Origin: Streptomyces omiyaensis
GTDB lineage: Bacteria; Actinomycetota; Actinomycetes; Streptomycetales; Streptomycetaceae
Reading direction: 5' to 3'
Assembly (NCBI RefSeq): GCF_014650895.1
Contig: NZ_BMVV01000015.1
Span: 1 to 64,000 of the forward strand
DNA length: 64,000 nucleotides
The translations under genes and the position numbers were made by a program. Below the pieces are notes generated by a model. That model did not search any database. It was given only the letters and a program-made list of their open reading frames with translations, and was not told where the DNA came from. Positions 44,166 through 51,681 of the stretch are shown here, one piece after another. Position 1 is the first letter of the stretch, and every line of letters begins with the position of its first letter.

Positions 44166-44749
44166 CGCGCGACGGCCGGGCGGCGGGCGCGCACGACCAC
44201 GGGCACGGCCACGCGGCGGAGGAGCCCTCCGGGGCCGCCCTGCGCACGCCCTACGCGGCGCTCGTCGTCACCGCCTCCAACCGGGCCTCCGCCGGGGTCT
44301 ACGAGGACAAGGGCGGTCCGCTGATCGCCGAGGCCCTGCGCGGGATGGGCTTCGCCGTCGACGGCCCGCGGGTCGTCCCGGACGGGGCGCCCGTCGAGGA
44401 GGCCCTGCGGGCCGGGATCGCGGCCGGGTACGACGTGATCCTCACGACCGGGGGCACCGGGATCTCGCCGACCGACGAGACGCCCGAGGCCACCGCCCGG
44501 GTCCTGGAGCGGCCGATCCCCGGCATCCCGGAGGCGATCCGGGCGTACGGCCGGGAGAAGGTGCCGACGGCGGCGCTCTCGCGCGGGCTCGCCGGGGTCG
44601 CGGGCGGCACGCTGATCGTGAACCTGCCGGGTTCGCCCGGCGGGGTGCGGGACGGGCTCGCCGTCCTGGAGCCGCTGCTGCGGCACGCCGTGGACCAGAT
44701 CCGCGGCGGCGACCACCCGAGACCGGCGGAAGCGGGCCCGGCGTCATGA
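44162..44749 (+). CDS. mog: Molybdopterin adenylyltransferase-like protein (MogA/MoaB)
   Basis: The 195-residue protein adenylates molybdopterin before molybdate insertion by MoeA. TTGGTGISPTDETPEAT, IPEAIR and GTLIVNLPGSPGGVRD match the MogA/MoaB fold. The N-terminus has a His-rich segment HDHGHGH that parallels the one in the adjacent MoeA. GTG 44162 overlaps the moaC stop. ATGA overlap with the rimJ gene downstream indicates one operon. Actinobacterial members can be MoaB-type; the two are hard to separate by sequence alone. Confidence 0.92.
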
Positions 44750-45366
44750 CGACGGCCTGGCCGGCCGTCCTCGTCGACGGGGACGTGCTGCTCCGCCCGA
44801 TAAGGATGCGCGACCAGCGGGACTGGCGGGAGCTGAACCGCCGCAACCGCGAGTGGCTGCGCCCCTGGGAGGCGACGGTGCCGCCGCCCGCGCCGGGCAT
44901 GCCGCCGGTGCAGCGCCCCACGTACCGTCAGATGGTGCGCCACCTGCGCGCGGAGGCGAACGCGGGCCGGATGCTGCCGTTCGTCATCGAGTACCGGGGC
45001 CGGATGGCCGGGCAGTTGACGGTGGCCGGGATCACCTGGGGCTCGATGTGCTCGGGGCACGTGGGGTACTGGGTGGACGGCGAGGTCGCCGGGCGCGGGG
45101 TGATGCCGACGGCGGTCGCGCTCGCCACCGACCACTGCTTCCGCGCGGTGGGGCTCCACCGCATGGAGGTCTGCATCCGTCCGGAGAACGGCCCTTCGCG
45201 CCGGGTGGTGGAGAAGCTCGGCTTCCGCGAGGAGGGGCTGCGGCCGCGCTATCTGCACATCGACGGGGCCTGGCGGGACCACCTGGTCTTCGCGCTGACG
45301 GCGGAGGAGATTCCGGAGGGGCTGCTCGCCCGCTGGCACCGCACCCGGCGCCGGGACGCCGCTTAA
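44746..45366 (+). CDS. rimJ: GNAT N-acetyltransferase, RimJ-like
   Basis: The 206-residue GNAT protein has acetyl-CoA loop elements V(A)GRGVMPTAVALATDHCF and HRMEVCIRPENGPSRRVVEKLGF, the latter matching the RimJ/RimL signature for N-terminal acetylation. In E. coli RimJ modifies ribosomal protein S5. It overlaps the mog stop (ATGA). A short GAGGT/ACCTC hairpin (45370-45381) follows the stop. This gene between the gephyrin-like gene and sepX is the conserved actinobacterial order. Confidence 0.88.
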   Translation: MTTAWPAVLVDGDVLLRPIRMRDQRDWRELNRRNREWLRPWEATVPPPAPGMPPVQRPTYRQMVRHLRAEANAGRMLPFVIEYRGRMAGQLTVAGITWGSMCSGHVGYWVDGEVAGRGVMPTAVALATDHCFRAVGLHRMEVCIRPENGPSRRVVEKLGFREEGLRPRYLHIDGAWRDHLVFALTAEEIPEGLLARWHRTRRRDAA

Positions 45367-45377
45367 CGGGAGGTCAA

Positions 45378-45480
45378 CCTCTCGGTAATTCATATAACTG
45401 TTCGAATTCCAGTGGCATATGAACACCGATCGATCTGAACAATCACAAAAAAGTTCAGTGATATCAGCCAGATCGTGCGA
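45378..45480. other. AT-rich island upstream of sepX with inverted repeats
   Basis: About 100 nt with far lower GC than the flanks. It includes CTGAAC (45435-45440) and GTTCAG (45453-45458), a 6-bp inverted repeat with a 12-nt A-rich centre, and several short palindromes. Such islands in high-GC DNA often bind Lsr2-type proteins or hold promoters; the sepX promoter lies just downstream. Confidence 0.5.
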
Positions 45481-45521
45481 CACACCGGGCCAATTGGCCG
45501 ATGCCCCGTCTCGAACCCCTC

Positions 45522-45527
45522 TACCGT
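45522..45527 (+). promoter_or_regulatory. -10 hexamer of sepX, leaderless spacing
   Basis: TACCGT ends 7 nt before GTG 45535 and no convincing Shine-Dalgarno is present. Confidence 0.45.
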
Positions 45528-45534
45528 GTGAGGC

Positions 45535-46590
45535 GTGAGCAGCAGCGGCCTCATCTACGCAGTCATCGTCGGGGCCTGGGCCGCCTACCTGGTGCCGATG
45601 TGGCTCCGCAGGCAGGACGAGCTGAACGAGGCCCGTCCGACGGAACGCTTCAGCACCGCCATCCGGCTCCTTTCCGGACGGGCGGGCATGGAGCGCCGTT
45701 ACGCCAAGGAGCTTCGCGAGCGGGACCGTACGGCCCTGGAGGCGGCGACCGACGTGGACCCGGACGCGGCGACCGAGCAATGGAGCTCGGTCGACGTCCG
45801 GGCCTTCTCCGCGCCTCCGGACAGGACCGAGGCGCGCCTCGAACTCCCCGCGCTCCCGGAGCCCGAACCGGACCGCAGGCCCGGGCGCGAGCCGGAACCG
45901 GCCCCCGCGGCGGCCCGGCCGGCCGCCGGCGCCGCCGAACGGGCCCGCCGCGGCAAGGCGCTGGCCCGCCGCCGGCGGACCACCATCGTGCTCTTCTCCG
46001 CCTTCACCCTCGGGGCCGTGGTCGCCGCCGTCGGCGGCGTCGCCTTCCTCTGGGCGCCCGCCGTGCCCGCCGTGCTGCTCAGCGCCTACATCGTCCACCT
46101 GCGCGGACAGGAGCGCCGCCGCTTCGTCTACGTGATGGACCGGCGCCGCGCCGAGGCGGCCGCCGCCCGGCTCCGCGAGAGCCGCCGGGCCGCCGCGCCG
46201 ACCCCCGAGCCGGAGCCGACGCCCGCGCCGGTGGTCTCCCCGCAGGAGGCCGACCGGCGCGCGCTGGTCGAGCAGACCGACCACGCGGAGTGGGTGGACC
46301 AGCAGCGCGAGCGCGGTCCGGCCCGCGGCGACAGCTGGGACCCGGTGCCGGTGCCGCTGCCGACGTACGTGACCGCGCCGGTCGCCCCGCGCGCCTCCAA
46401 CGGCGTGGACGTCACCGACCCGGAGACCTGGAGCGCGGCCCGCTCCTCCACCGCCGCCGAGCAGCAGCCGGCCCCCGCGCCGGCCCCGCGCCGCCGCCCG
46501 GCCCCGCCGCGCCGCGGCCGCGACCAGGGCCGGACCCCGCTCTTCGACCAGTACGCGGACGAGGACCGGCCCCGCGCCGCCAACGAATGA
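45535..46590 (+). CDS. sepX: Divisome membrane protein SepX (GlpR-type)
   Basis: The 351-residue protein starts with an N-terminal helix (SGLIYAVIVGAWAAYLVPMWL), a cytoplasmic region with RRQDELNEARPTERFSTAIR, and a second pair of membrane segments (about 155-190). It ends with a long Pro/Ala/Arg-rich disordered tail. This architecture and its place after rimJ match SepX of Streptomyces, which works with FtsZ at sporulation septa, and the corynebacterial receptor GlpR. GTG 45535 is the only start fitting the N-helix. Function is assigned from homology and locus. Confidence 0.85.
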   Translation: MSSSGLIYAVIVGAWAAYLVPMWLRRQDELNEARPTERFSTAIRLLSGRAGMERRYAKELRERDRTALEAATDVDPDAATEQWSSVDVRAFSAPPDRTEARLELPALPEPEPDRRPGREPEPAPAAARPAAGAAERARRGKALARRRRTTIVLFSAFTLGAVVAAVGGVAFLWAPAVPAVLLSAYIVHLRGQERRRFVYVMDRRRAEAAAARLRESRRAAAPTPEPEPTPAPVVSPQEADRRALVEQTDHAEWVDQQRERGPARGDSWDPVPVPLPTYVTAPVAPRASNGVDVTDPETWSAARSSTAAEQQPAPAPAPRRRPAPPRRGRDQGRTPLFDQYADEDRPRAANE

Positions 46591-46677
46591 CGGCGGCGTG
46601 ACGGCTCCTCGTCTGACCTGCGGCGTAAGCGATTTTTCTTCTCGCCGACCGAGGTGCTAATGTTTCACACGTCGCAG

Positions 46678-46754
46678 GGGCCTGTGGCGCAGTCCGGTAG
46701 CGCACCTCGTTCGCATCGAGGGGGTCAGGGGTTCGAATCCCCTCAGGTCCACCA
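46678..46754 (+). tRNA. tRNA-Ala(CGC)
   Basis: Acceptor stem GGGCCTG pairs with CAGGTCC and contains the G3-U70 pair that defines alanine tRNA. The D-arm is GCGC/GCGC, the anticodon stem CCTCG/CGAGG with loop TTCGCAT (anticodon CGC, reading GCG), and the T-arm AGGGG/CCCCT. The discriminator A at 46751 is followed by an encoded CCA. TAATGT at 46658-46663 is a possible -10. Confidence 0.95.
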
Positions 46755-46765
46755 GCGGATGACGG

Positions 46766-46797
46766 GATCCCGTCCGATCGAGAGATCGGGCGGGATC
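46766..46797 (+). terminator. Terminator after tRNA-Ala
   Basis: A 14-nt arm starting GATCCCG (46766-46779) pairs with 46784-46797 around a GAGA tetraloop, with one G-T wobble, followed by TTCGTCG. Confidence 0.75.
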
Positions 46798-46854
46798 TTC
46801 GTCGTTGAGGCCCCATGACATCCTTCCGCCCGCCCGACGCCTGGGGTTGATCAC

Positions 46855-48084
46855 GTGCTGGAGCAGCCGTTCTTCGGGCGCCGGCTCAAGCGGCTGCGCA
46901 CCGAGCGGGGCCTGTCGCAGGCCGCGCTGGCCGGGGAGGGCATGTCCACCGGCTACCTCTCCCGGCTGGAGTCCGGGGCCCGCAGGCCCACCCCGCGCGC
47001 CGTGGAGCACCTCGCCGCGCAACTCGGCGCCGACCTCTCCGTCTTCGACACGGAGGCCGCCGAGGACTCGCTGAGCCAGGCCGTCGCCATCGCCGCCTCC
47101 CTGGAGTCCGACGAGACCCTGGAGGCGCTGGAGCGCGCCCTGGCCGACGGCTCCGGCTCCGACCAGGACCCGCCGCTGCGCTGGCAGGCCCTCTGGCTGG
47201 TGGCCGGCTGGCACCGCCGCCACCACCGCCAGGAGCGCGAGCGGGCCCGCCTGGAGGAGCTCGTCGCGCTCGGCGAGCGGCTCGGCCAGCCCGCCCTGCG
47301 GGTCCGGGGCCTCGCCCGGCTCGCCCGCTGCCTGCGCGCGGGCGGCGAGCTCGGCCGGGCCGTCGACGCGGCCGCCGCCGCCCACCGGCTCGCCCGCGAG
47401 CACGGTCTGGCCGTGCCGGACGTGGCCGCCGCCCTGCTCGCCCTGGTCTCCGTGGAGACCGAGGCGGGCCGCCTCGCCGAGGCCCGCGCCCACGCCGACG
47501 AGTTGACCGCGCTGACCGCGGGACGCGGGGACGCGCTGTGGGCGGAGGCCCTGTGGACCGGGGCGGCGGTACGGGTCCGCCAGGGCGAGCCCGACGCGGC
47601 CCAGGCCCTCCTCGGCGAGGCCCTCGCCGGTTTCCCCGGCACGGGCGACCTCGACCTGTGGACGCGGCTGCGGGTCGCCGCCGCCCGGCTCCACGCGGAG
47701 AAGTCGCCGCCCGAGCCGGCCGCCGCCGAGCGGTACCTGGAGCAGGCCGAGAGCGGCCTCGCCTTCCTCGGCATCCCCGCCCTCGAACGCGAGGTGGCCC
47801 TCATCCGGGCCGAACTCGCCTTCCGGGACGGCCGGTTCGCCGAGGCGCGGACCCTGCTCGACCGGCTGCGCGGAGCGGCCCTGCCGGCGGCCTACCGCGA
47901 CCGGGCCCGGCTCGGCGTCCTGGACGGCCGGCTGCTGATCGCCGAGGGCGAGGAGCGGGCCGGGCTCGACCGGCTGCGCGCCCTGGCCGAGGAGGCCCGG
48001 GCGTCGGGCCACCTCGACCTGGCCGCCGACCTCTGGCGCCTCCTCGCGGAGCGGCCGGGCGGGGCGGGCGGCGGCCGGTCCTGA
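46855..48084 (+). CDS. XRE-type HTH regulator with TPR-like repeat region
   Basis: The 409-residue protein has an N-terminal XRE helix-turn-helix (FGRRLKRLRTERGLSQAAL, GYLSRLESGARRPTPRAVEHL, about 5-65). An all-alpha, leucine- and alanine-rich body (about 80-400) resembles tetratricopeptide repeats. Proteins of this build often respond to small peptides or metabolites (Rgg/PlcR/SARP-like). Target genes are not clear; the next gene is convergent. GTG 46855 is the first start giving the complete HTH, with GGGG 7-10 nt upstream. Confidence 0.85.
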   Translation: MLEQPFFGRRLKRLRTERGLSQAALAGEGMSTGYLSRLESGARRPTPRAVEHLAAQLGADLSVFDTEAAEDSLSQAVAIAASLESDETLEALERALADGSGSDQDPPLRWQALWLVAGWHRRHHRQERERARLEELVALGERLGQPALRVRGLARLARCLRAGGELGRAVDAAAAAHRLAREHGLAVPDVAAALLALVSVETEAGRLAEARAHADELTALTAGRGDALWAEALWTGAAVRVRQGEPDAAQALLGEALAGFPGTGDLDLWTRLRVAAARLHAEKSPPEPAAAERYLEQAESGLAFLGIPALEREVALIRAELAFRDGRFAEARTLLDRLRGAALPAAYRDRARLGVLDGRLLIAEGEERAGLDRLRALAEEARASGHLDLAADLWRLLAERPGGAGGGRS

Positions 48085-48099
48085 CCCCCCGGGGCCGCG

Positions 48100-49317
48100 T
48101 CAGCCGAGCCGGCGGCCGCGGAACAGGCCGGCGCCGGCCAGGGCGAGCAGGGCGAGGCACCCCAGGACCAGGCCCGCCCAGCCGTGCCGGGCGTACAGGG
48201 CGGTGCCGCCGAGGGAGCCCAGCGCGCCGCCGCAGAAGCTCGCCAGCATGAAGACGGTGTTGAGGCGCGCCCGGGCCTCGCCCGGCAGCCGGAAGATCCG
48301 CACCTGGTTGGCGACCTGGGAGCAGGCCCCGCCGTGGACGAGCAGGTTGGCGCCGATGACCAGGGCGGCGGGCGAGTCGCCGCAGGGGCCCATGACCGCG
48401 AAGGCCAGGGCGCAGCAGCCCAGCGCCGTCAGGTTGACGTACCGGGGGCCGCGCCGGTCGCTGAGCCGGCCCGCCCGGTAGGAGAGCAGCGCGGCCGGCA
48501 GGGTCAGCAGGCCGAAGAGCCCGGCTCCGGCCGGGCCGAGGGCGAAGGGCGGTGCGGCCAGGTGGAAGGCGAGGGTCGCCCAGAAGGCGCTGAAGGCGCC
48601 GAAGACCGTCGCTCCCAGGAAGGCCGAGAGCCGCAGCTCGGGGTGGGTGCGGAGCAGGGCGGGCAGGGAGGCGATCAGCCGTCCGTACGGCAGCCTCGCC
48701 CCGCCGCCGGGGGACCGCTCGGGCAGGGCCCGGGGCACGACGGGGATCAGGGCGCCGGTGAGGGCGGCCGCGACCAGGTAGGCGGCGCGCCAGTCGTCGC
48801 CGAGGGCGGCCACCGTGCCGGAGAGGGTGCGCGAGAGCGTCGAGCCGAGGGTGAGTCCGATCCCGATCAGGCCGACGGCCCGGCCGCCGTGCGCGGGCCC
48901 CGCCAGGGAGGCGGCGGTGGGCATGAGCACCTGGGGCAGCACGGTGGTCGTGGAGAGCGCGGCCGTGGCCAGGGTGAGGGTGAGCAGGTCCGGGGCGGCC
49001 GCGGCGACGAGCAGGCCGGTGGTGGTGAGGGCCAGCAGCCAGGTGGTGAGCCGGCGCAGCCGCGCGGTGTCGGCGAGCGGGACGACGAGGGCGATGCCGA
49101 GGGCGTAGCCGGTCTGGGCCGCGGTGGCGACCAGGCCGGCGGCGGTGTCGGAGACCCCGAGACCGGCCGCGATGGCGTCCAGGAGCGGCTGGGGGAAGTA
49201 GACGTTGGCGACCGTCAGGGCGCCCGCGGTCGCGAAGAGCAGTGCGGTGGGTCGGCGCAGTCCGGGCGGTGCGGCGGCCTGCGCGGGGGCGCGGTCGGCC
49301 CGGACGTCGGTGGCCAT
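48100..49317 (-). CDS. MFS transporter (12 TM, drug-efflux type)
   Basis: The 405-residue transporter has twelve hydrophobic segments, VYFPQPLLDAIAAGLGVSD at the first loop and a motif-A-like ALVVPLADTARLRR. This resembles the YnfM/CynX-like DHA1 group. ATG 49317 follows GGGGAC. A strong 10-bp inverted repeat lies 90 nt upstream and may be its operator; the binding protein may be the XRE regulator converging from the other side, though that is inferred. Substrate unknown. Confidence 0.88.
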   Translation of the reverse strand: MATDVRADRAPAQAAAPPGLRRPTALLFATAGALTVANVYFPQPLLDAIAAGLGVSDTAAGLVATAAQTGYALGIALVVPLADTARLRRLTTWLLALTTTGLLVAAAAPDLLTLTLATAALSTTTVLPQVLMPTAASLAGPAHGGRAVGLIGIGLTLGSTLSRTLSGTVAALGDDWRAAYLVAAALTGALIPVVPRALPERSPGGGARLPYGRLIASLPALLRTHPELRLSAFLGATVFGAFSAFWATLAFHLAAPPFALGPAGAGLFGLLTLPAALLSYRAGRLSDRRGPRYVNLTALGCCALAFAVMGPCGDSPAALVIGANLLVHGGACSQVANQVRIFRLPGEARARLNTVFMLASFCGGALGSLGGTALYARHGWAGLVLGCLALLALAGAGLFRGRRLG

Positions 49318-49389
49318 GGTCCGTCCCCTCGGCGCGGCGGCTCGCGGCCGGCCGGGTGCGTGCCCGGCCACGAAGGTGCCCGACCGATG

Positions 49390-49430
49390 TTGCCAGCCTC
49401 GGCAATCTCTTGGCAAGAAATTGCCAAGAG
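49390..49430. promoter_or_regulatory. TTGCC/GGCAA inverted repeats upstream of MFS gene, candidate operator
   Basis: CTCTTGGCAA (49407-49416), GAAA, TTGCCAAGAG (49421-49430) is a perfect 10-bp inverted repeat. A second pair, TTGCC (49390-49394) and GGCAA (49401-49405), lies beside it. There is no T-run, and the position upstream of MFS favours an operator over a terminator. Confidence 0.6.
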
Positions 49431-49470
49431 GGGGGATGTCGGGGGGTGCCCAGGCGGAGGGGACCGGTGG

Positions 49471-49953
49471 TCAGACCAGCGGCTTGGCGAAGCAGCGGCT
49501 GGCCTCGTGGTGCCGGTAGTGGCCGAACTTGGCGCAGGGCTCGTAGCCGCTGGAGGCGTAGAGGGCGATGGCCTCGGGCTGGGCGGTGCCGGTCTCCAGG
49601 ACCATCCGGGTCCGGCCGGCGGCGCGGGCGTCCTCCTCCAGGAGGGCGAGGAGGCGGCGGGCCAGGCCCAGGCCGCGCGCCTCGGGTATCACGTACATGC
49701 GCTTCAGCTCGGCGTCCCCGTCCGCGTACCCCTCCTCGTTCTCGTCCTGGCGGCGCCAGGCCCCGCTGGCGACCGGGCGCTCCAGACCGTCGTAGGCGAG
49801 GAGGTAGAGGCCGAGCGGCGGGACGAACATCGAGGGGTCGAGCGGTGTGGCGTCGCCCTCGTCGTCGCCGTAGCGGACGACGTACTCGGCCTGCACCTCG
49901 TCCTGCAGTTTCACGGCGTCGGGGTGGTCGTACGGCGTCGGCTGGATGCGCAT
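49471..49953 (-). CDS. GNAT family N-acetyltransferase
   Basis: The 160-residue protein has the acetyl-CoA loop AELKRMYVIPEARGLGLARRLLALLEE (R/Q-x-x-G-x-G as RGLGLA) and ALYASSGYEPC, a standard GNAT core. The acetyl acceptor is unknown. ATG 49953 is chosen over 49962 because a TACGAT hexamer lies 7 nt upstream of it on the minus strand (49966-49961), as in a leaderless mRNA. It sits upstream of the MFS gene, divergent from exonuclease III with a 50-nt gap that must hold both promoters. Confidence 0.88.
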   Translation of the reverse strand: MRIQPTPYDHPDAVKLQDEVQAEYVVRYGDDEGDATPLDPSMFVPPLGLYLLAYDGLERPVASGAWRRQDENEEGYADGDAELKRMYVIPEARGLGLARRLLALLEEDARAAGRTRMVLETGTAQPEAIALYASSGYEPCAKFGHYRHHEASRCFAKPLV

Positions 49954-50003
49954 GCCCGACATCGTACGTGTATGCGAGTGGCGGGTGTCGGTATTCTCCC
50001 GGG

Positions 50004-50807
50004 ATGTTCACTGTCACGACCGCGAACGTCAACGGCCTCCGCGCCGCCGCCAAGAAGGGCTTCGTCGCGTGGCTGGCGCAGACGCCCGCCGACGCCGTCT
50101 GCCTCCAGGAGGTACGCGCCGAGGAGGCGCAGCTGCCCGAGGAGGTACGGGCCCCCGAGGGCTGGTTCACCGTCCACGCCCCGGCCGCGGCCAAGGGCCG
50201 CGCCGGTGTCTCCCTCTACCTGCGCCGGGAGCCCGACGCCGTCCGCGTCGGCTTCGGGTCGAGCGAGTTCGACGGCTCCGGCCGCTACGTCGAGGCCGAC
50301 CTGCCCGGCGTCACCGTCGCCAGCCTCTACCTGCCGTCCGGCGAGGCCGAGACCGAGAAGCAGGACGAGAAGTACCGCTTCATGGGCGAGTTCCTGCCCT
50401 ACCTCAAGGAGCTGCGGGTCCGTGCCGCCGCCGACGGGCGCGAGGTCGTCGTCTGCGGCGACTGGAACATCGCCCACCGCGAGGCCGACCTGAAGAACTG
50501 GAAGGCCAACCGTAAGAGCGCCGGCTTCCTCCCCGAGGAGCGGGAGTGGCTCACCCGGGTCCTGGAGGAGGCCGACGGCGGGTACGTCGACGTGGTGCGG
50601 GCCCTCCACCCCGACCAGGAGGGCCCCTACTCCTGGTGGTCCTACCGGGGCCGGGCCTTCGACAACGACACCGGCTGGCGGATCGACTACCAGATGGCCA
50701 CGCCGGGGCTGGCCGCGAAGGCGGTCAAGGCGTACGTGGAGCGGGCGGCCACCCACGCCGAGCGCTGGAGCGACCACGCTCCCGTCACCGCGGCGTACCG
50801 GCTCTAG
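50004..50807 (+). CDS. xthA: Exodeoxyribonuclease III / AP endonuclease
   Basis: The 267-residue enzyme cuts at abasic sites and trims 3' ends in base-excision repair. TTANVNGLRAAAKKGF, CLQEVRAEE (Mg ligand Glu), VCGDWNIAH (catalytic Asp and Asn) and WSDHAPV (final Asp-His) form the complete EEP active site. ATG 50004 has TATTCT 6 nt upstream and no ribosome site, a leaderless pattern. It is a single gene. Confidence 0.94.
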   Translation: MFTVTTANVNGLRAAAKKGFVAWLAQTPADAVCLQEVRAEEAQLPEEVRAPEGWFTVHAPAAAKGRAGVSLYLRREPDAVRVGFGSSEFDGSGRYVEADLPGVTVASLYLPSGEAETEKQDEKYRFMGEFLPYLKELRVRAAADGREVVVCGDWNIAHREADLKNWKANRKSAGFLPEEREWLTRVLEEADGGYVDVVRALHPDQEGPYSWWSYRGRAFDNDTGWRIDYQMATPGLAAKAVKAYVERAATHAERWSDHAPVTAAYRL

Positions 50808-50858
50808 CGGGCACCCCGCCGGACGGCCCGCGCCGCGCTCCGGGCCGCCCGGCCCCGG

Positions 50859-51548
50859 TCAGCCGCCCGTGCCCCGGAGGAGCCGGTCGAGGGCGAGTGA
50901 CAGTTCGGCCTCGACCACGCTCTTGGCGAGCGGCCGCAGCCGCTGGAAGTCGCCGTCCGTGACGTGCGGGGCCAGCACCTCGGCGAAGAGGGCGGCGAGC
51001 GCCTCCGCGTGCTCGCGGACGCGGGCGCCGGCCTTGAGGACCTCGGCGAGCGGCACGCCCTCGCGGACCAGGGCGGCGGAGACGTCGAGCAGCCGGCGGC
51101 TGACGTGGACGATGTCCTCGCCGTCGGTGGCGAGGTAGCCGAGGTCGAGCGCGGCGGCGAGGTTCTCCGGCGTGACCTCCCCGGCGAAGTGGTCGGCCAG
51201 CTCCTCGGGGGTGAGCCGGACCGGCTCCTCCTCGGTCGGCGGGCCCAGCTCCAGGACCTCCCCGACGTCCCGCCCCGACTCGAAGGCGGTGGTGAGGTCG
51301 GCGATGCCGGTCAGCGTGTGGCCCCGCTCCAGGAGCGCCGCGATCGTCCGCAGCCGGGCCAGGTGCCGCTCGTCGTACCAGGCGATCCGGCCCTCGCGCC
51401 GGGGCGGCGGGATCAGCCCGCGCTCCCGGTAGAAGCGCAGGGTCCGCACGGTGATCCCGGCCGCGTCGGCCAGCTCGGCCATGCGGTACTCGTGCGCGGC
51501 CTCCGGGGCCCGCGCGGGCATCGCCTGTTCTCCTGATCGTTCCGCCAC
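50859..51548 (-). CDS. MerR-family transcriptional regulator
   Basis: The 229-residue protein has an N-terminal MerR winged helix (YRMAELADAAGITVRTLRFY, ERGLIPPPRREGRIAWY, about 20-65) and a long C-terminal effector domain without obvious metal cysteines. It therefore probably senses an organic molecule. GTG 51548 has TAGGCT 7 nt upstream (minus strand), a leaderless pattern. A TACCG/CGGTA palindrome lies between that -10 and the expected -35, the placement used by MerR proteins. It is divergent from the Baeyer-Villiger operon, its likely target. Confidence 0.88.
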   Translation of the reverse strand: MAERSGEQAMPARAPEAAHEYRMAELADAAGITVRTLRFYRERGLIPPPRREGRIAWYDERHLARLRTIAALLERGHTLTGIADLTTAFESGRDVGEVLELGPPTEEEPVRLTPEELADHFAGEVTPENLAAALDLGYLATDGEDIVHVSRRLLDVSAALVREGVPLAEVLKAGARVREHAEALAALFAEVLAPHVTDGDFQRLRPLAKSVVEAELSLALDRLLRGTGG

Positions 51549-51566
51549 GCCCGCCAGCCTATGTTG

Positions 51567-51609
51567 TACCGCCGGTAACTTTCCCTTGCGCGACCCCTAC
51601 CGCTCGGTA
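51567..51609. promoter_or_regulatory. Two TACCG-CGGTA palindromes between merR and the BVMO operon
   Basis: TACCGCCGGTA (51567-51577, 1-nt centre) and TACCGCTCGGTA (51598-51609, 2-nt centre) start 31 bp apart, about three helical turns. One is near merR, the other near the monooxygenase promoter. This suggests shared control of both directions. Confidence 0.65.
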
Positions 51610-51681
51610 TGGAGCTGCTCTACAGTCCCGACTGTGCCAGTGATTGCTGGCGGAATCTTGGCCGGGCGCACGGGAGGCGGC

